From NCBI RefSeq assembly GCF_002845985.1, contig NZ_PDFK01000003.1, positions 434,001 to 498,000 on the forward strand: 64,000 nt of DNA. The letters run 5' to 3'. The DNA comes from Lysinibacillus fusiformis. Lineage in GTDB: Bacteria > Bacillota > Bacilli > Bacillales_A > Planococcaceae. A program made the position numbers and the translations under genes. Of the stretch, positions 18,301 to 25,404 are shown one piece after another. Numbering within the stretch: position 1 is the first letter of the stretch; every line of letters begins with the position of its first letter. The notes under the pieces are model-generated. The model worked only from the letters and a program-made list of their open reading frames with translations, searched no databases and had not been told where the DNA came from.

Positions 18301-18522
18301 ATTATCATCTTCTTCGGAAATACTATACCAAGAAAATTTATTCGCTTCGTTCGAGAGAAATTGTGTGAGGATGGTCGTTTTACCATACCCTGCACCACTA
18401 TGAATAAATGTACAAGTATGGTGATGACTCTTCTTTAATGTCTTCATAAGTGCGGCTCTATTGATACAATGAGTGGATGGACTTGGTGCCATACATTTTG
18501 ATTGAATAATAATATCTGTCAT
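15337..18522 (-). CDS. Large STAND ATPase/SARP-type transcriptional activator
   Basis: About 1061 residues in the MalT-like layout: a P-loop GAGYGKTTILTQFL close to the N-terminus, Walker B FLIVIDDFHLVD, helical repeats (TPR-like, AEPYLEKALELAKY and many others) through the middle, then an OmpR-type winged helix (INLFGSLSLI ... LFVYLYCHRNRFTPKEEIAQ) and a C-terminal BTAD region with YPDALYAEK and ALWEEGYRLLMYSY. Such proteins are ligand- and ATP-gated activators. The frame opens at TTG 18540, but that codon carries the Shine-Dalgarno GGAGG, so ATG 18522 is preferred. Its likely target is the operon beginning at 14288, whose promoter has SARP-like repeats. Confidence 0.88.
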   Translation of the reverse strand: MTDIIIQSKCMAPSPSTHCINRAALMKTLKKSHHHTCTFIHSGAGYGKTTILTQFLSNEANKFSWYSISEEDDNLLPFLRHLFFSIQRAVPNFGPTFDEWNQLSRFPKMEELNRWYKLFVNCLCSIEEPFLIVIDDFHLVDHVFSINYFMEKVIEFAPPAIHFIIASRTLPNWDIMRKLKLQKKWLVINEDELAFSTEEIAVFFEEYVDVHLSDAEMAKILEITEGWAISLSLLAEQWHHVSLDYWLMISPNDLFTYLSEEVYSRMTATEQETILKLAIFPTFSAELLEDFYGFEMAQMLNTLSQRHLFIQPVTTDGLYRFHALFSRFLEMKWRQHTSCYTDLHKQAAFYYMERHNIQAVLYHAFKTNDHDFCGELLQRHAEPLVRAGQFEWLLEKINRFTVQEKDTFYRLYYFDGECHRYRAYYERAKQSYDKCAMIAQQQQDHLFMTKSQAGLAHIYLDTIQPALAEPYLEKALELAKYTPLLKEELLELQRQYAENLVNLGKAKGAQLFMEDVALPADVMQRANVDVRVLLRTGQLREAKELLAQRLELPPQLVATHRESELLAAFVYALLGQGKEAWYAAQHGIRRGLREKSIFIEAVGYIRKAHALLLMDFPDYQGACQAYEKALTLLNAINISRVKAEPYMGLAIAKHYLGDIVAAKKYLALGLRETEQVQDAWMTGLILLAEVKIILSQQETERAKQLVRKAQQLFQECGDRNGLMHVLFYQSVIAFQENNRDQFHPYFQQFAQLCLANGYDYFLQRKMILGPSDRMIFYELLHFSQTGGVEHAAILTLRSYFQVEDSINYPHDAIQINLFGSLSLIRAQRKLEDKEWQRDKSKELFVYLYCHRNRFTPKEEIAQALWPDRTVESLDRDFKVVLNTLLKVLEPQRHARQESFFIQRKNNMYQLQNIAFLQIDVERFHYYYNLGMEEFDPQLSDEWLLLAEASYPDALYAEKKQIDWLTQDREKLQFLYIEVLERLAQNATRQQQYKKAIHYAEKIIGEDALWEEGYRLLMYSYYQLQNRSLAYKWYEKCVQQLQSELNTTPMESTMAVYDLIMG

Positions 18523-18640
18523 GTTAACGATAACCTCCAAATTTGTGTAAGGTTACAATAGCTCCATTTTTTCACAAAAATTCAGATTATTAAATTATTG
18601 ACAGTTTACCATATTTTATCGAATGAATGGCAAAAATAAA

Positions 18641-18671
18641 AAACCCGATAATCAAATGAATGATAATCGGG
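18641..18671 (-). terminator. Intrinsic terminator of ddh
   Basis: CCCGATAATCA (18644) and TGATAATCGGG (ending 18671) pair with one A-A mismatch; the minus strand continues with GGGTTTTTTATTTTTG. Confidence 0.85.
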
Positions 18672-18684
18672 TGATTTTCTATGA

Positions 18685-19665
18685 TTATAGTAATTCTTTA
18701 CGTAATTCAGCAGCTGATTTTGGTGAAAGCAGACTGAATGGAATATCAAATACTGTTTTCGCTCCTTTATCACCAGCTTGACTTAGACGATGCGCAGCAC
18801 GTGCATAAGCCACTAATATACTAGATGTGAAGTTTGGATTACTTTCAAGTTTTAATGAGAATTCGAGAATTTGTTTATCGTTTGCTCCACTGTCACCACT
18901 GCGAATGACAAAACCACCATGTGGCATACCTGTGTGGTTTGCTGTAAATTCATCTTCAGAGATGAAGTTAACTGTTGTGTTATATTCATCGAAATAGTTA
19001 GGCATTGTGACAATTTCTTGTTCCACTTTTGCAGCATCTGCACCGTCTTCTAACACAACCCAACATTCACGTGCATGTTTTTCACGTGTTGTTAATTCAG
19101 GGTTTTCACCATTACGTACACGTTCTACAGCTTCTTTAATTGGCAATGTGTATTGAACAGCATTTTTAACACCTTCGATACGACGTACTGCATCTGAGTG
19201 ACCTTGACTTAAACCATCGCCCCAGAATGTATATGTTGTACCAACTGGTAATACGGATTCTCCTAGTAGACGATTTAAGGAGAATAAACCTGGATCCCAT
19301 CCAACTGAGATAACAGACACTTTACCAGATTTTTGTGCCGCTGCGTCTACAGCATCGAAAAATTCAGGAATTTTCGCATGTGTATCGAAGCTATCAATTG
19401 TATTAAACCATTGTGCAAAATGTGGTCCTTGTTCTGGTAAATCCGTTGCAGAGCCACCACATAAAATCATGACATCAATGTCGTTTTGGAATTTTTCGGC
19501 GTCATCTACTAAATATACGCTCGCATTGCTTGCTACGTTTACTGTTGAAGGATCACGACGTGTGAACACCGCTACTACTTCCATATCTGGATTTTGTGAA
19601 ATAGCATACTCCACACCACGTCCTAAATTTCCATATCCTACAATACCTACTCGAATTGCACTCAT
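18685..19665 (-). CDS. ddh: meso-Diaminopimelate D-dehydrogenase
   Basis: A 326-residue protein matching Ddh over its length: IRVGIVGYGNLGRGVEYAI (NADP site), LCGGSATDLPEQGP, SVGWDPGLFSLNRLLGE, TFWGDGLSQGHSDAVRRI and the C-terminal HTGMPHGGF region. It converts tetrahydrodipicolinate, ammonia and NADPH directly to meso-diaminopimelate, a shortcut in lysine and peptidoglycan-precursor synthesis. It is monocistronic, with AGGAGG before ATG and a terminator after. The 283-bp upstream region holds a GTGAAA-AC-TTTCAC palindrome. The gene is typical of Lysinibacillus, so it supports the taxonomic guess. Confidence 0.96.
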   Translation of the reverse strand: MSAIRVGIVGYGNLGRGVEYAISQNPDMEVVAVFTRRDPSTVNVASNASVYLVDDAEKFQNDIDVMILCGGSATDLPEQGPHFAQWFNTIDSFDTHAKIPEFFDAVDAAAQKSGKVSVISVGWDPGLFSLNRLLGESVLPVGTTYTFWGDGLSQGHSDAVRRIEGVKNAVQYTLPIKEAVERVRNGENPELTTREKHARECWVVLEDGADAAKVEQEIVTMPNYFDEYNTTVNFISEDEFTANHTGMPHGGFVIRSGDSGANDKQILEFSLKLESNPNFTSSILVAYARAAHRLSQAGDKGAKTVFDIPFSLLSPKSAAELRKELL

Positions 19666-19695
19666 TAAAATTCCTCCTAACGATTTCGTGACTTT

Positions 19696-19709
19696 GTGAA
19701 AACTTTCAC
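19696..19709 (-). promoter_or_regulatory. Palindrome in the ddh leader
   Basis: GTGAAA-AC-TTTCAC lies 30 bp upstream of the ddh ATG, a plausible operator position. No known consensus was matched with confidence. The rest of 19666-19948 is AT-rich with no gene that I can support. Confidence 0.35.
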
Positions 19710-19948
19710 GTTAAATCTAATTACAATAATACTTTGTGTTAGAAAAATTCACAATAGTTTGAGTATGAGTTTTTCAAAAAGAATTTATATCAGTTTTCTA
19801 TGGTTTTTATCCAAAAACGGTATGAATGCGGTTACAAATTACTAAATATTCCATGAATCTTAAAGTTATTGTAAAAGCCTTGTAAATAACGGCTATTTTT
19901 CCAACCAGTCTTGTACAATAAATGTAACGACAAAAGGGGGCATGTTGA

Positions 19949-20266
19949 ATGAAAAGTACTGGTTACTCATCAAGCACGGCATTGGCACAAGGAGAACTAC
20001 TTGCATTCCATATGACACAAAATAATACGGCGAACAAGCACCTTGAAGCGAAACAAACTGTTCGTAAACCACATGAAAGTCTTTTACCAAACAATCCTTT
20101 ATGTATCGGTGTTTTACCTTTTGACGTTATGGAAAACACGCTAGACATCACCATCCAAAAAAATAAGGTGCATGAGGTAGACTTCTACCATAGTGGTAAG
20201 GACATCGCTCGCTGGTTCATTAAAAAAAGTGAATACAACAAGCCAAACCCAGACTTCTTTATATGA
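19949..20266 (+). CDS. Hypothetical protein, 105 residues
   Basis: I do not recognise this protein. It begins MKSTGYSSSTALAQGELL, has no signal peptide or membrane span, is rich in Asn and Lys, and ends with YNKPNPDFFI. A very good Shine-Dalgarno (AGGGGG, 8 bp before ATG) and normal codon use support it as real. It is divergent from ddh and convergent with the yeiL-like gene. It may be lineage-specific. I can infer no function. Confidence 0.65.
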   Translation: MKSTGYSSSTALAQGELLAFHMTQNNTANKHLEAKQTVRKPHESLLPNNPLCIGVLPFDVMENTLDITIQKNKVHEVDFYHSGKDIARWFIKKSEYNKPNPDFFI

Positions 20267-20346
20267 AGTCTGATATGGTACTTCGTAAGCGTTCTGCTAA
20301 CTTAATCGGGCGCTTCCTTCTAGCACGATCTCCTGCAAGTCCATCG

Positions 20347-21009
20347 CTATTGTATCTCCTGAGCCAACTGTGCAAGACGTTTTTCATCAATAATATGGTA
20401 GCCTGTCTTACGTTTTTCTAATATCTTCTCTTCACAAAACTGTGCCAATACATATAATAAATGGCGATAAGAAACCCCTAAATACTCACAGATTTCCGTA
20501 TGCTTTTCCTTATAGACACCTTGATCAGCAGATAATTGAATAAAGGCTGCTAAGCGATTCTCAAACGGATATGCTTGATTTTGTGTATATTTAGATGTCA
20601 TGTTCGTGGCTTTTTCCCCTAGAAACACACAAAGTCTACGTAAAAACAAGGCATCCACAAGTAACTTTTCCTTACATGCCTGTGTAATGGAGTAACAAAT
20701 TGTCTTGGTAACAGTTTGTATCCCCTTTGTATACCTCGCCTCATTAAGCAATTCAATTTCCCCCATAAAACGAGGAGCTTCCAAATATTCAATTAGTGAA
20801 ACCTTGCCATTTTTATGCGTCATATAGAGCTTCGCCTTGCCTTCTATCATGTAATACAATGTATCTGGAAAGGAGCCTTCCTGAAAAATCCACTCTCCTT
20901 TGTCAAATTGACACACTTCCAGATAAGGATCGATAGCAAATGAGAAAAAATCATTTATCGGATATTTTTCAAGATATTGGGTACGTGCTTCAGCTGTTAG
21001 AATATGCAT
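20347..21009 (-). CDS. yeiL: Crp/Fnr family regulator, YeiL-like
   Basis: A 220-residue Crp/Fnr protein: an N-terminal cyclic-nucleotide-type beta barrel (DKGEWIFQEGSFPDTLYYMIEGKAKL, then a helix containing FMGEIELL), a dimer helix, and a C-terminal HTH (HTEICEYLGVSYRHLLYVLAQF). Length and sequence resemble YeiL of enterobacteria, a regulator linked to nucleoside use and stationary phase; no Fnr-type N-terminal Cys cluster is present. It is divergent from an MFS transporter, with the palindrome TGAGATATCTCA (21035-21046) between them as a likely shared operator. Confidence 0.82.
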   Translation of the reverse strand: MHILTAEARTQYLEKYPINDFFSFAIDPYLEVCQFDKGEWIFQEGSFPDTLYYMIEGKAKLYMTHKNGKVSLIEYLEAPRFMGEIELLNEARYTKGIQTVTKTICYSITQACKEKLLVDALFLRRLCVFLGEKATNMTSKYTQNQAYPFENRLAAFIQLSADQGVYKEKHTEICEYLGVSYRHLLYVLAQFCEEKILEKRKTGYHIIDEKRLAQLAQEIQ

Positions 21010-21034
21010 TTTTTACTCTCCCCTCTAAAAAATA

Positions 21035-21046
21035 TGAGATATCTCA
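21035..21046. promoter_or_regulatory. Palindromic operator candidate in divergent promoter
   Basis: Perfect 12-bp palindrome TGAGATATCTCA between the yeiL-like and MFS start codons. Crp/Fnr proteins bind two-fold symmetric sites of similar form (TGTGA-N6-TCACA for Crp), so autoregulation plus control of the transporter is plausible. Confidence 0.5.
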
Positions 21047-21106
21047 CATTATTGTAGCGATGAACATGCTATTATTCAACTTAGTTAATGGAGGTACGGT
21101 AATTAT

Positions 21107-22258
21107 ATGAACAATCAACGATGGCTTTCTCAGAATTTCTTTACATTTTTCATCACCTGGGGCATTTTCTTACCCTACTGGACAGGTTGGCTTGTGGATG
21201 CAAAACATCTGACAGTATCGCAGGCAAGTGTTGTAATGGGCTGTGGGCTACTAGCTCGTGCCACGTCCAATCTTTTCTTCTTTCCAACCCTTGCAAAATA
21301 TGTACACAATAAACGTCTTATTACGATTTTAGCAGTAGGTGCTCTACTAACTGCATTACTTTATATTCCAAGCACTGGCTTTATCGCATTATTAATCGTG
21401 ACCATTTTATTTAGTGTCTTTTATCCAGCACTATTACCTGCTGTGGAAAGTAGTGCAGCAACGCTTGTCCAGCATGGCAATATTCACTACGGCAAAAGCC
21501 GTTCCTATGGTTCCTTCGGGTTTGTGATTGCTGTATTAATTATAAGTATGCTGACGGGCGTTTTCGGCAAAAACATCATCTTTTGGAGCATGATTATTGG
21601 GTTGATTGGCATGTTACTTATGCAACAATTAGCCACTCCAAAGGAATTACTTGTTGTGCCAACAAAAGAACAACGTGCGAAATCATTATCGATGAAGACT
21701 TTATGGACTATCAAGGGCTTCCCGATTGTCTTATTTATCGTAATTTTATTACAGGGTGCACATGCCTCTTATTATAGCTATGGTTATATTTATTTAGAAG
21801 ACTTACAGGTTGACCCATTCTATATGGGCATGATTATTAACATCGCAGTAATTTGCGAAATCCTATACTTTATGAAGGCCGATACATTATTGATGAAGTG
21901 GCGTTCATCGTCATTATTGCTCTTAGCAGCAAGCGGCTCTTCCCTGCGCTGGTTACTCATCTTTATGTTCCCGAATGTCTGGGTATTTATTGCTTCACAA
22001 ACCTTGCATGCATTATCCTTTGCACTAGCACATTTCGCTTTTATCCGCTACTTAACGAAAGCTCTACCAAAGGAACAAATTCCAAATGCGCAAGGTCTCT
22101 ATTCCGCATTAGCCATGGGCTTAAGTACAGCAATCCTTACGTTTTTAGGGGGATATTTATACGAAATATCTCCTGGCCTGTCCTTTGCAGCCATGCTTAT
22201 TTGTACAGTGCCTGCCATCGCTATTTTGCTGCTGACGCGCAAAAAATATCAATATTAA
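21107..22258 (+). CDS. MFS transporter, HcaT/phenylpropionate-type
   Basis: A 383-residue, 11-12-span major facilitator of the MFS_1-like group (HcaT, LacY-like): FFTFFITWGIFLPYWTGWL at the start, GLLARATSNLFFFP, a YGKSRSYGSFGFVIAVL motif after span 4, and QGLYSALAMGLSTAILTFLGGYLY near the end. HcaT-like proteins are named as 3-phenylpropionate transporters, but nucleoside or sugar substrates are possible. It has GGAGG before ATG and is divergent from the YeiL-like regulator, which probably controls it. A long, strong terminator follows at 22334. Confidence 0.85.
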   Translation: MNNQRWLSQNFFTFFITWGIFLPYWTGWLVDAKHLTVSQASVVMGCGLLARATSNLFFFPTLAKYVHNKRLITILAVGALLTALLYIPSTGFIALLIVTILFSVFYPALLPAVESSAATLVQHGNIHYGKSRSYGSFGFVIAVLIISMLTGVFGKNIIFWSMIIGLIGMLLMQQLATPKELLVVPTKEQRAKSLSMKTLWTIKGFPIVLFIVILLQGAHASYYSYGYIYLEDLQVDPFYMGMIINIAVICEILYFMKADTLLMKWRSSSLLLLAASGSSLRWLLIFMFPNVWVFIASQTLHALSFALAHFAFIRYLTKALPKEQIPNAQGLYSALAMGLSTAILTFLGGYLYEISPGLSFAAMLICTVPAIAILLLTRKKYQY

Positions 22259-22333
22259 CAAAAAGCAGGTGAGAATAAATATAGAACTTAATTATCATGT
22301 ATTTTATTAAAATATCACACATTATAGTGGGTA

Positions 22334-22384
22334 AAAAAAGGATAGATGAACAGGAATTATACCTGTTTACATCTATCCTTTTTG
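22334..22384 (+). terminator. Intrinsic terminator of MFS gene
   Basis: Long stem AAAAAGGATAGATG / CATCTATCCTTTTT with inner arms AACAGG / CCTGTT. Upstream of position 22585 this stretch holds only this hairpin and repeat copy A. Confidence 0.88.
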
Positions 22385-22448
22385 GACAACATATGAACCC
22401 ATTTACTACTACAACATCTACCACAATACTACAATAAATAATCATTGG

Positions 22449-22533
22449 CTTCTTCCATGATCGCGCCAGATTGTGGAAGATCGTTATTGAACTAAAGCAC
22501 TCCGTTAGTTTAAGTGAATTTTCTCACAAATTT
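22449..22533 (+). repeat. Dispersed intergenic repeat, copy A
   Basis: Contains motif 2 (GCGCCAGATTGTGGAAGA, 22463-22480) followed at once by motif 1 (GAACTAAAGCACTCCGTTAG, 22489-22508, then TTTAAGTG and TCACAAA). Both motifs recur at each gene boundary to 25.6 kb. It precedes the promoter of the 22585 gene. Confidence 0.7.
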
Positions 22534-22584
22534 ATGATATTATACAGTTGAATAGAAAGACAAATTAGAATTTGGAGGTTCACT

Positions 22585-22965
22585 ATGAAAAATGAAGATA
22601 AACAATATGCTTTAACTGTTATTACTAATATATTAAAAGTAATGCACAATAAAGAATATGAAAACATTTTAAATTATGTGGATGAATGTGAAGTGGATGA
22701 TATTGGTGAGTTATTCTATTATGTTCAAGAAACATTAAACTTAAATGGATTTGATTCATTTGATGAATATGGCGCTCCATGTAATTTCCACCCCAAATAC
22801 AAATATTCACAAATCAACTTCTATGAATTCAATGATAATAGTGGATTTGCTGTTGATTATGCTTTAACTTCAAATTCAAAATTGGCAGATATGTGTTTAC
22901 AAATGGAGTTTTTATATACGGATGACGGATTAAAAAGTGTTTTTATCACAGTTGACCCACAGTAA
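22585..22965 (+). CDS. Hypothetical protein, 126 residues
   Basis: Acidic, soluble protein starting MKNEDKQYALTVITNILKVM and containing LNYVDECEVDDIGELFYYV and FAVDYALTSNSKLADMCLQM. I cannot name a family with confidence; it resembles small immunity-like proteins in size and acidity. The start follows TTGGAGG at ideal spacing. It is 24 bp before the next small gene, so the two probably form a transcript. It lies in the low-GC accessory stretch bounded by the dispersed repeats. Confidence 0.7.
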   Translation: MKNEDKQYALTVITNILKVMHNKEYENILNYVDECEVDDIGELFYYVQETLNLNGFDSFDEYGAPCNFHPKYKYSQINFYEFNDNSGFAVDYALTSNSKLADMCLQMEFLYTDDGLKSVFITVDPQ

Positions 22966-22989
22966 AACAATATATTAAAAGGAGAACAT

Positions 22990-23298
22990 ATGGAAATATA
23001 CAATATTAATTTGAATATTCATTATTCTGCTCCACAAGAAGTTTGGGATAAGTTGGAGCGTTTATATAGAGAAATGCCTAACTGGAACAACTTTGTAAAC
23101 GGCTGTCCACAGTGGTATGGTTCAGATGATAAATTAATAGAAGTAAGTATTGAATCAAGTGGATTACAATTCTATGCTAAGTTACCATCAGAAGAATGGG
23201 ATGAATGGATTACAATATTTAAGAATAGAGCTACAAAATTATTGGGATATGAAGTTGGCGAACCAGAAGACGGTTTTGAATTTCACTATTATGATTAA
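22990..23298 (+). CDS. Hypothetical protein, 102 residues
   Basis: Acidic, aromatic-rich protein (MEIYNINLNIHYSAPQEVWD..., then LPSEEWDEWITIFKNRA, ending EDGFEFHYYD). No family recognised. AAAAGGAG stands before the ATG. It follows the previous small gene closely on the same strand, and this pair of small acidic proteins could be orphan immunity proteins without a toxin, which is a guess from size, charge and setting. Confidence 0.7.
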   Translation: MEIYNINLNIHYSAPQEVWDKLERLYREMPNWNNFVNGCPQWYGSDDKLIEVSIESSGLQFYAKLPSEEWDEWITIFKNRATKLLGYEVGEPEDGFEFHYYD

Positions 23299-23396
23299 CC
23301 CCACAAATTCCAAGTTGTCCATAAGCTTAATTTGAAAATACATATGACACTTCGGTGTTTTTTTATATCATCTCCAATTCTTCCAGTCACACCTAA

Positions 23397-23548
23397 TTGC
23401 TATTCAACTAAATGCATCGTTAGCTTAAGTACATTGTTTCACAAACTCAAATCAAGATTAACATAAAGCCCCATTTTTAATTCAATTAAATGGCCCTATT
23501 AATGAAAAAGGCACAATTCCTTTTCAAGAATTGCGCCCGATTATTTAA
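23397..23548 (+). repeat. Dispersed intergenic repeat, copy B
   Basis: Motif 1 (CAACTAAATGCATCGTTAGC then TTAAGT and TTTCACAAA, 23405-23445), a middle with GGCCCTATTAATGAAAAAGG and ATTCC, then motif 2 (TTGCGCCCGATTATTTAA, 23531-23548). Together with copy E it shows the full length of about 150-165 bp. Confidence 0.7.
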
Positions 23549-23665
23549 TATGTCTTCGAAATAGCGGTAATGAAAATAAATAAATATTATATAAAGGAAA
23601 TATCCGCTTGAAAGTAGAATATTACCCTACAACCATAATTAACTATTCCGATGAGGAGGATTCAT

Positions 23666-24175
23666 GTGCGTCCACGACCATTATTTATTGAAAATCCAGA
23701 GCATGATAGGTATGTTAGTCTTGTGCCAGATGGAGATATTGAAGAAATACTTAATAAGCAACAAGCTAAGACCCTTACCCTCTTAGGCAGCGTATCAGAG
23801 GAGTTAGCAAGTAAGACGTACGCACCAGGGAAATGGACTTTAAAAGAAGTGATTGGGCATATGACCGACTCGGAACGTGTGATGTCGTATCGAATACTTG
23901 CCATTGCACGAAATGAAATTGCACCACTCCCAGCAATGGATCAGGATCAATACGTTTCTGCGGCAAACTTCAACAAATTATCTTGGGAACAGTTACTAGC
24001 TGGTTTAGACACCGCACGCTCCAACACATTAAGCCTGATTTCAACTATTGATGAAGCTGCGTGGGTTCGTAAAGGAACTATAATGAACAGTCCAGTTTCA
24101 GTAGGAACCATTGTATATGGCATTGTCGGGCACGAGTTACACCATATGAAAGTGATTAGCGATAAATACTTATAA
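23666..24175 (+). CDS. DinB-like superfamily protein
   Basis: About 169 residues of the DinB/DUF664 four-helix fold: RPRPLFIENPEHDRYVSLV, then APGKWTLKEVIGHMTDSERVM (first metal histidine) and HELHHMKVI near the C-terminus (two further histidines). Members are metal-binding, damage-inducible or thiol-transferase-like proteins. Of the possible starts I prefer GTG 23666, which has GAGGAGG 6 bp upstream; an ATG at 23651 lies on that Shine-Dalgarno. It stands between repeat copies B and C with its own terminator. Confidence 0.85.
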   Translation: MRPRPLFIENPEHDRYVSLVPDGDIEEILNKQQAKTLTLLGSVSEELASKTYAPGKWTLKEVIGHMTDSERVMSYRILAIARNEIAPLPAMDQDQYVSAANFNKLSWEQLLAGLDTARSNTLSLISTIDEAAWVRKGTIMNSPVSVGTIVYGIVGHELHHMKVISDKYL

Positions 24176-24194
24176 ATCTCTTTCTATTATTGAA

Positions 24195-24233
24195 AAAACC
24201 TAATTTTTACTTCATACTGAGAAATTAGGTTTT
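24195..24233 (+). terminator. Intrinsic terminator of DinB gene
   Basis: AAAACCTAATTT / AAATTAGGTTTT with a 15-base loop, followed by TCTC. Confidence 0.8.
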
Positions 24234-24305
24234 CTCATAGTTGAACCTTACTTAGCGTTATAAATCCGCATTTTCCTGACGTTATCCCTATTTATACATT
24301 ATAAT

Positions 24306-24382
24306 TTCTTATTCAATTATATGTCCCTATAATGATCGAGCACTGATCCTTATTACAGAACCGCGCCCGATGGTGGAAGAAC
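24306..24382 (+). repeat. Dispersed intergenic repeat, copy C (partial)
   Basis: Holds the middle block (TTCAATTATATGTCCCTATA, then ATGATCGAGCACTGATCC) and motif 2 (CGCGCCCGATGGTGGAAGAA). Motif 1 is weak or lost. It ends two bases before the stop codon of the converging gene. Confidence 0.6.
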
Positions 24383-24383
24383 T

Positions 24384-24671
24384 TTATCTACTATATGAAG
24401 TCCAAATTCTATACATTTTTTTACAATCTACCTCAATCTTATCTCTATGCATTGTAACATATACATTCATGTATTCCGCCCATTGTGGTATTAGTTCCGT
24501 TAAACAATCAATGACCTTTATATCAGGAGTTGCATAACCGATATTTTCTTTTCTCAAAAAGCCATTGGAGAAATCTTGATATAATGAGTCCGTCCATTCA
24601 TAAACTTCAAACTGAGAATCAAAAATCCGCTCATCTTCTTGATATTGTCCGTTTACCCAGTATATTTCCAT
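24384..24671 (-). CDS. Hypothetical protein, 95 residues
   Basis: Small acidic protein (MEIYWVNGQYQEDERIFDSQ ... LIPQWAEYMNVYVTMHRDKI ...). No family recognised; the regular hydrophobic pattern suggests a compact alpha/beta fold. GGGGGG precedes the ATG. It is a single gene between repeat copies C and D. Like its neighbours at 22585 and 22990, it could be an immunity-type protein, but nothing shows this. Confidence 0.6.
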   Translation of the reverse strand: MEIYWVNGQYQEDERIFDSQFEVYEWTDSLYQDFSNGFLRKENIGYATPDIKVIDCLTELIPQWAEYMNVYVTMHRDKIEVDCKKMYRIWTSYSR

Positions 24672-24682
24672 AACAATGCCCC

Positions 24683-24824
24683 CCTAATTAAATGCAGCGT
24701 TCCATAACACTTTGTCCTATAAAGACACTTTCCTAGTTTTCCATGAAAGCGCCCGATTGCTGAATAGCAAGACGGTGATTTGTCTTTTGCCTGTTAAAGT
24801 AAAGCATACTGTTAGCTTAACAAG
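24683..24824 (-). repeat. Dispersed intergenic repeat, copy D
   Basis: A short motif 1-like block (TTAAATGCAGCGTT, 24688), the middle (TTTGTCCTATAAAGACACTT and TCC), motif 2 (AGCGCCCGATTGCTGAATAG, 24749-24768) and a second motif 1 (GTAAAGCATACTGTTAGCTT, 24799-24818). The order motif 2 then motif 1 matches copy A. The strand label is arbitrary. Confidence 0.65.
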
Positions 24825-24827
24825 AAA

Positions 24828-25355
24828 TTATTTCCTTTTCTCATAGATTCCTTTTACGAATTGTTCCTTATAATCTGTGTATTCATTGATCCCACCATTT
24901 TTCTCTTCTACAAATTTCATTTTCAGTTCTCTGTACTCTTCCCTTGCTGTTTCGTTTGAATTTAAGTAGTTCCTAAAAAAGATTAAATTTTTCCAGAGTT
25001 CTTTGTTGTATTCTACTAAGTGAATAAAGTGTGTCTTTTCCTCATAATGATCATCATTAAACTTCGCAAGCACAATTTCATTAGGGCGTTCCACTTTGAG
25101 CTTTAAAAAACCAACTTCCCTCAGCCCTTGAAATATCGATTTATCAACATTTTCAATATTATCAACACCAACGACTAAATCCAATATTGGTTTGGCAACG
25201 ATATTCTTTATGGCTGTGCTACCAATGTGTTCAATTCTATTCTCTTGAATTGGCGTTGCATTTAAAATATCCTGTTTCACCCTAAAAAACTCTTTTTTCC
25301 ACTCATCACAATGTGCTTCTAACCTTACCTCATCTCGTTTTAACCCTAATCTCAT
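24828..25355 (-). CDS. GrpB family protein (UPF0157, nucleotidyltransferase fold)
   Basis: A 175-residue GrpB protein with the family core RIEHIGSTAIKNIVAKPILD followed by LVVGV, equivalent to the GS...D-x-D active-site region of nucleotidyltransferases, then HFIHLVEYNKELWKNLIFFRNYL. The biological role is unknown; GrpB domains are found alone or fused to CoaE. It is a single gene between repeat copies D and E. Confidence 0.88.
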   Translation of the reverse strand: MRLGLKRDEVRLEAHCDEWKKEFFRVKQDILNATPIQENRIEHIGSTAIKNIVAKPILDLVVGVDNIENVDKSIFQGLREVGFLKLKVERPNEIVLAKFNDDHYEEKTHFIHLVEYNKELWKNLIFFRNYLNSNETAREEYRELKMKFVEEKNGGINEYTDYKEQFVKGIYEKRK

Positions 25356-25404
25356 TTAGTCACCTCATTTTCAATATAGTTAACTAATTCGTTCGATGAT
25401 TTCT

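Noticed and set aside
19829-19846. Second SARP site (GGTTACAAATTACTAAAT) upstream of the 105-residue protein
   Set aside because: Only one copy of the repeat is recognisable and there is no 11-bp partner.
22221-22445. Minus-strand 74-codon frame
   Set aside because: Covers the MFS gene's stop and its terminator; no ribosome binding site.
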